From the NCBI GenBank assembly GCA_023381095.1, contig JAMCTO010000051.1, forward strand, positions 1 to 7,343: 7,343 nucleotides of DNA. Reading direction: 5' to 3'. The notes under the pieces were generated by a model, which was not told where the DNA came from, did not search any database, and saw only the letters and a list, made by a program, of their open reading frames with translations. This stretch comes from Bacillota bacterium (lineage in GTDB: Bacteria > Bacillota > Sulfobacillia > Sulfobacillales > Sulfobacillaceae). The translations under genes were made by a program, and so were the position numbers. This document shows, one piece after another, positions 4,729 through 7,343 of the stretch; positions within the stretch are counted from its first letter, which is position 1, and each line of letters opens with the position of its first letter.

Positions 4729-7343
4729 TTGACGGAAATAAGGCAAGACCCCTTTAATGCCAGGATCCAAACGACCTTCGATGGACGGTCGCTGGTGTAC
4801 TATAAGATCGAAGCCTTGAATCAGATTAGCGGTGTTCACATTGACCGATTGCCATTTTCGATAAAAATATTGCTTGAGGCAGTTTTACGGCAACTGGACG
4901 GGTATCAGATTCGGGAAGAAGATGTTGTGCGTCTTGCGCACTGGCAACCGCATCAAGACATTGCACCGGAGATTCCGTTCAAACCCGCACGGGTTGTTTT
5001 GCAAGACTTTACTGGGGTTCCCGCGGTGGTTGATTTAGCGGCACTACGTTCGAGTCTAAAACGCTTGAACCATGACCCGCAGCAGATAAATCCGCTAGTG
5101 CCAGTCGATTTGGTCGTGGACCATTCTGTTCAGGTAGACCGATTTGGCGATGACAGTGCGCTCGCCTATAACATAAAACAAGAATTTGAACGCAATCAGG
5201 AACGCTATCGCCTCTTGAACTGGGCGCAACGGGCGTTCAAAAATTTTCGGGTGGTGCCTCCGGGAACCGGAATTGTCCATCAAGTGAACCTAGAGTATTT
5301 GGCGAGCGTGGTAGCAGAAATGCCTGCCGATAGCGGCCACGTCGTAGTGTACCCCGATTCTGTGGTAGGAACCGATTCCCACACTACGATGGTTAATGGC
5401 TTAGGAGTACTGGGATGGGGCGTGGGCGGCATTGAGGCTGAAGCCAATATGCTGGGACAGGCACTATATTTCGTTACCCCAGAAGTGGTGGGATTTCGAT
5501 TAGAGGGCGAATTACCGATTGGTGTCACAGCCACCGATTTGGCTTTAACCGTGACCCAAGTCTTGCGCCAACATGGGGTAGTAGGTAAATTTGTCGAGTT
5601 TTTCGGTCCCGGAGTGAGTCGAATGAGCTTGGCTGACCGTGCTACGGTCGCCAACATGGCTCCAGAATATGGTGCCACCATGGGATACTTCCCTGTCGAT
5701 GCCGAGACCTTGCGTTACCTGCGGCAAACCGGTCGTACCGAAGAGCACGTGCGACTAGTTGAATGGTACTGTCAAACCCAAGGGTTTTTTAGGACCGACG
5801 GCGCCCCCGAACCCCAATTCAGCGACGTCGTGTCACTAGATTTGAGCACAGTAGAGCCCAGCCTAGCAGGCCCCAAACGACCGCAAGACCGTGTACCGCT
5901 ATCGAAAATGAAACAAACGTTTCAATCGGCTCTCACTGCGCCCGTAGCTGATCGCGGATTCGGACTAACGCCTGAGGGAACATCCCGGACGGCTACCGTT
6001 GCCCTAGCGGACGCGCCTCCTCTCACCTTAAAACAGGGCGCCGTGGTGATTGCGGCTATTACTAGCTGCACCAATACTTCAAATCCCACGGTGATGATCG
6101 GCGCTGGATTACTCGCCAAAAAAGCTGCGAACAAAGGCCTCAAATCAGCTCCGTACGTCAAAACCAGTTTAGCTCCTGGCTCTCGCGTGGTCACAGCTTA
6201 TTTGCAAAAGGCTGGCCTTCTGGAACCTCTCGCTACACTAGGATTCGATGTGGTGGGATATGGTTGCACCACCTGTATCGGAAACAGTGGGCCATTGCCA
6301 GATGCTGTATCAACAGCCATTCAAGAAGGCGATCTTACAGTGGCAGCTGTGCTTTCTGGCAACCGAAACTTTGAAGGCAGAATACATCCCCTGGTCAAAG
6401 CTAATTATCTTGCTTCACCTCCGCTAGTGGTGGCTTACGCTTTAGCTGGGACTGTAAATATCGATTTGGTAAACGATCCCTTGGGCCAAGACACTCAAGG
6501 CAAGCCAGTATATTTGCGCGATATCTGGCCAAGTGCCGAAGAAATTCAATCCACGATGACCAAAGCATTGACGCCGGATCTCTTTGAGGAACTCTATCGC
6601 TCTGTGTTTTCGGCCAATCCCGAATGGAATCAATTGCCGGTTCCTGAGGGTGAATTATATGCTTGGGACGCTGAATCGACCTATATCCAAGAACCCCCCT
6701 TCTTCGAAGATGTCACGTCAGCCAAGAGCCGCAACATTTCCGTGGACCATGGACGCATTTTGCTCTTGTTGGGTGACTCCGTAACCACTGACCATATTTC
6801 TCCTGCGGGAAATATTGCGGCATCGAGTCCCGCCGCCCAATATTTGAGAGGTCGTGGTGTAGAACCGAAAAACTTTAATTCCTATGGGGCACGGCGTGGC
6901 AACCATGAAGTCATGATGCGGGGAACCTTTGCCAACATCCGTATCCGCAACCAGATGCTGGATGGTAAAGAAGGTGGGTATTCCCAACATTTTCCCGGTG
7001 GTCAAGTAGGTTCCGTTTATGACATTGCCATGCAATACCAACGGGAAAACGTTCCGCTGGTGGTACTGGCAGGCAAGGAATATGGCACTGGGAGTTCTAG
7101 GGATTGGGCTGCCAAAGGCACCACCCTGCTCGGTGTCAAGGCCGTGATCGCGGAAAGCTTTGAGCGTATTCACCGCAGCAACCTGGTCGGCATGGGCGTA
7201 CTGCCATTGCAATTTCACGAGGGCGATAGCTGGCACAAATATGGGATTACCGGAGACGAGATTGTAGACATTAGCGTACCACACGATATGGATCCAAACC
7301 AAGAACTTACCGTTACAATCACTCGAACTAGCGGAGAATCGGT
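4729..7343 (+). CDS. acnA: Aconitate hydratase AcnA (CitB/IRP-type), 3' end beyond window
   Basis: Open to the right edge, with 871 residues visible of about 900 expected, so only the C-terminal end is missing. It interconverts citrate and isocitrate through cis-aconitate in the TCA cycle using a [4Fe-4S] cluster. Cluster ligands are present: Cys447 in [10 protein letters not shown], and Cys513 and Cys516 in [12 protein letters not shown], with the same 66-residue spacing as in E. coli AcnA. Active-site blocks include GTDSHTTM (214-221), GNRNFEGR, the swivel-domain [14 protein letters not shown] starting near 682, [10 protein letters not shown] and GTGSSRDW (786-793). The order and the linker between the cluster domain and swivel domain fit AcnA rather than AcnB. 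The start is taken as TTG at 4729 because of the ribosome site; ATG at 4723 would add two residues. Some family members bind RNA when the cluster is lost; this sequence cannot show that. It is divergent from prfC. Confidence 0.96.
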   Translation, partial: MTEIRQDPFNARIQTTFDGRSLVYYKIEALNQISGVHIDRLPFSIKILLEAVLRQLDGYQIREEDVVRLAHWQPHQDIAPEIPFKPARVVLQDFTGVPAVVDLAALRSSLKRLNHDPQQINPLVPVDLVVDHSVQVDRFGDDSALAYNIKQEFERNQERYRLLNWAQRAFKNFRVVPPGTGIVHQVNLEYLASVVAEMPADSGHVVVYPDSVVGTDSHTTMVNGLGVLGWGVGGIEAEANMLGQALYFVTPEVVGFRLEGELPIGVTATDLALTVTQVLRQHGVVGKFVEFFGPGVSRMSLADRATVANMAPEYGATMGYFPVDAETLRYLRQTGRTEEHVRLVEWYCQTQGFFRTDGAPEPQFSDVVSLDLSTVEPSLAGPKRPQDRVPLSKMKQTFQSALTAPVADRGFGLTPEGTSRTATVALADAPPLTLKQGAVVIAAITSCTNTSNPTVMIGAGLLAKKAANKGLKSAPYVKTSLAPGSRVVTAYLQKAGLLEPLATLGFDVVGYGCTTCIGNSGPLPDAVSTAIQEGDLTVAAVLSGNRNFEGRIHPLVKANYLASPPLVVAYALAGTVNIDLVNDPLGQDTQGKPVYLRDIWPSAEEIQSTMTKALTPDLFEELYRSVFSANPEWNQLPVPEGELYAWDAESTYIQEPPFFEDVTSAKSRNISVDHGRILLLLGDSVTTDHISPAGNIAASSPAAQYLRGRGVEPKNFNSYGARRGNHEVMMRGTFANIRIRNQMLDGKEGGYSQHFPGGQVGSVYDIAMQYQRENVPLVVLAGKEYGTGSSRDWAAKGTTLLGVKAVIAESFERIHRSNLVGMGVLPLQFHEGDSWHKYGITGDEIVDISVPHDMDPNQELTVTITRTSGES

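Noticed and set aside
5280..5681. 133-codon minus-strand frame opposite acnA
   Set aside because: Thr/Pro/Ser-rich shadow of the aconitase active-site region; no independent support.
6718..7302. 194-codon minus-strand frame opposite acnA
   Set aside because: It is a codon-bias shadow of a strongly supported aconitase reading frame, with no recognisable domain and low-complexity-like composition.
1..7343. Mobile element, CRISPR array, tRNA or defence system
   Set aside because: No transposase or nuclease motifs, spaced direct repeats, cloverleaf-like sequences or terminal inverted repeats were seen.

Overview
The window looks like chromosomal DNA from a Gram-positive bacterium of moderate GC content. 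Several starts have strong Shine-Dalgarno (SD) sequences, including AAAGGAGGT and GAGGTGA, genes are tightly packed, and the aconitase is of the AcnA/CitB type. The overall protein flavour suggests Sulfobacillus or a related Firmicute. That placement is an impression from reading and was not tested by a search. There are no rRNA or tRNA genes, mobile elements or CRISPR arrays.

Layout from left to right. (1) On the minus strand, positions 1-329 hold the start of an amidase-signature enzyme, cut by the window edge. It is preceded, with a TAATG stop/start overlap, by a 56-residue protein that resembles the small GatC/AtzG-like subunits of such amidases. (2) Positions 330-410 form a divergent control region. 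It has back-to-back promoter-like elements and a perfect TGTCAA-CC-TTGACA inverted repeat. (3) On the plus strand, 411-1262 hold two single-hotdog MaoC-type proteins. The first is a FAS1-like non-catalytic half and the second carries the D-x-N-P-x-H hydratase motif. Together they probably form one heteromeric (R)-specific enoyl/hydroxyacyl-CoA (de)hydratase. (4) On the minus strand, 1213-4594 hold a likely three-gene operon transcribed as prfC (release factor 3), an aldo/keto reductase, then a divergent CPBP-family membrane protein. The last of these overlaps the second MaoC gene tail to tail by 50 bp. (5) Positions 4595-4728 are a second divergent control region. (6) On the plus strand, from 4729 to the right edge, lies almost all of acnA (aconitate hydratase), which lacks only its C-terminal end.

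The genes cover central metabolism (aconitase in the TCA cycle), translation (RF3), CoA-thioester chemistry (MaoC pair), carbonyl reduction (AKR) and amide hydrolysis. They do not form one evident pathway. I saw no convincing new biological system. The least ordinary items are the short GatC/AtzG-like gene, the palindrome in the divergent promoter, and the CPBP-like protein with a degenerate first motif.
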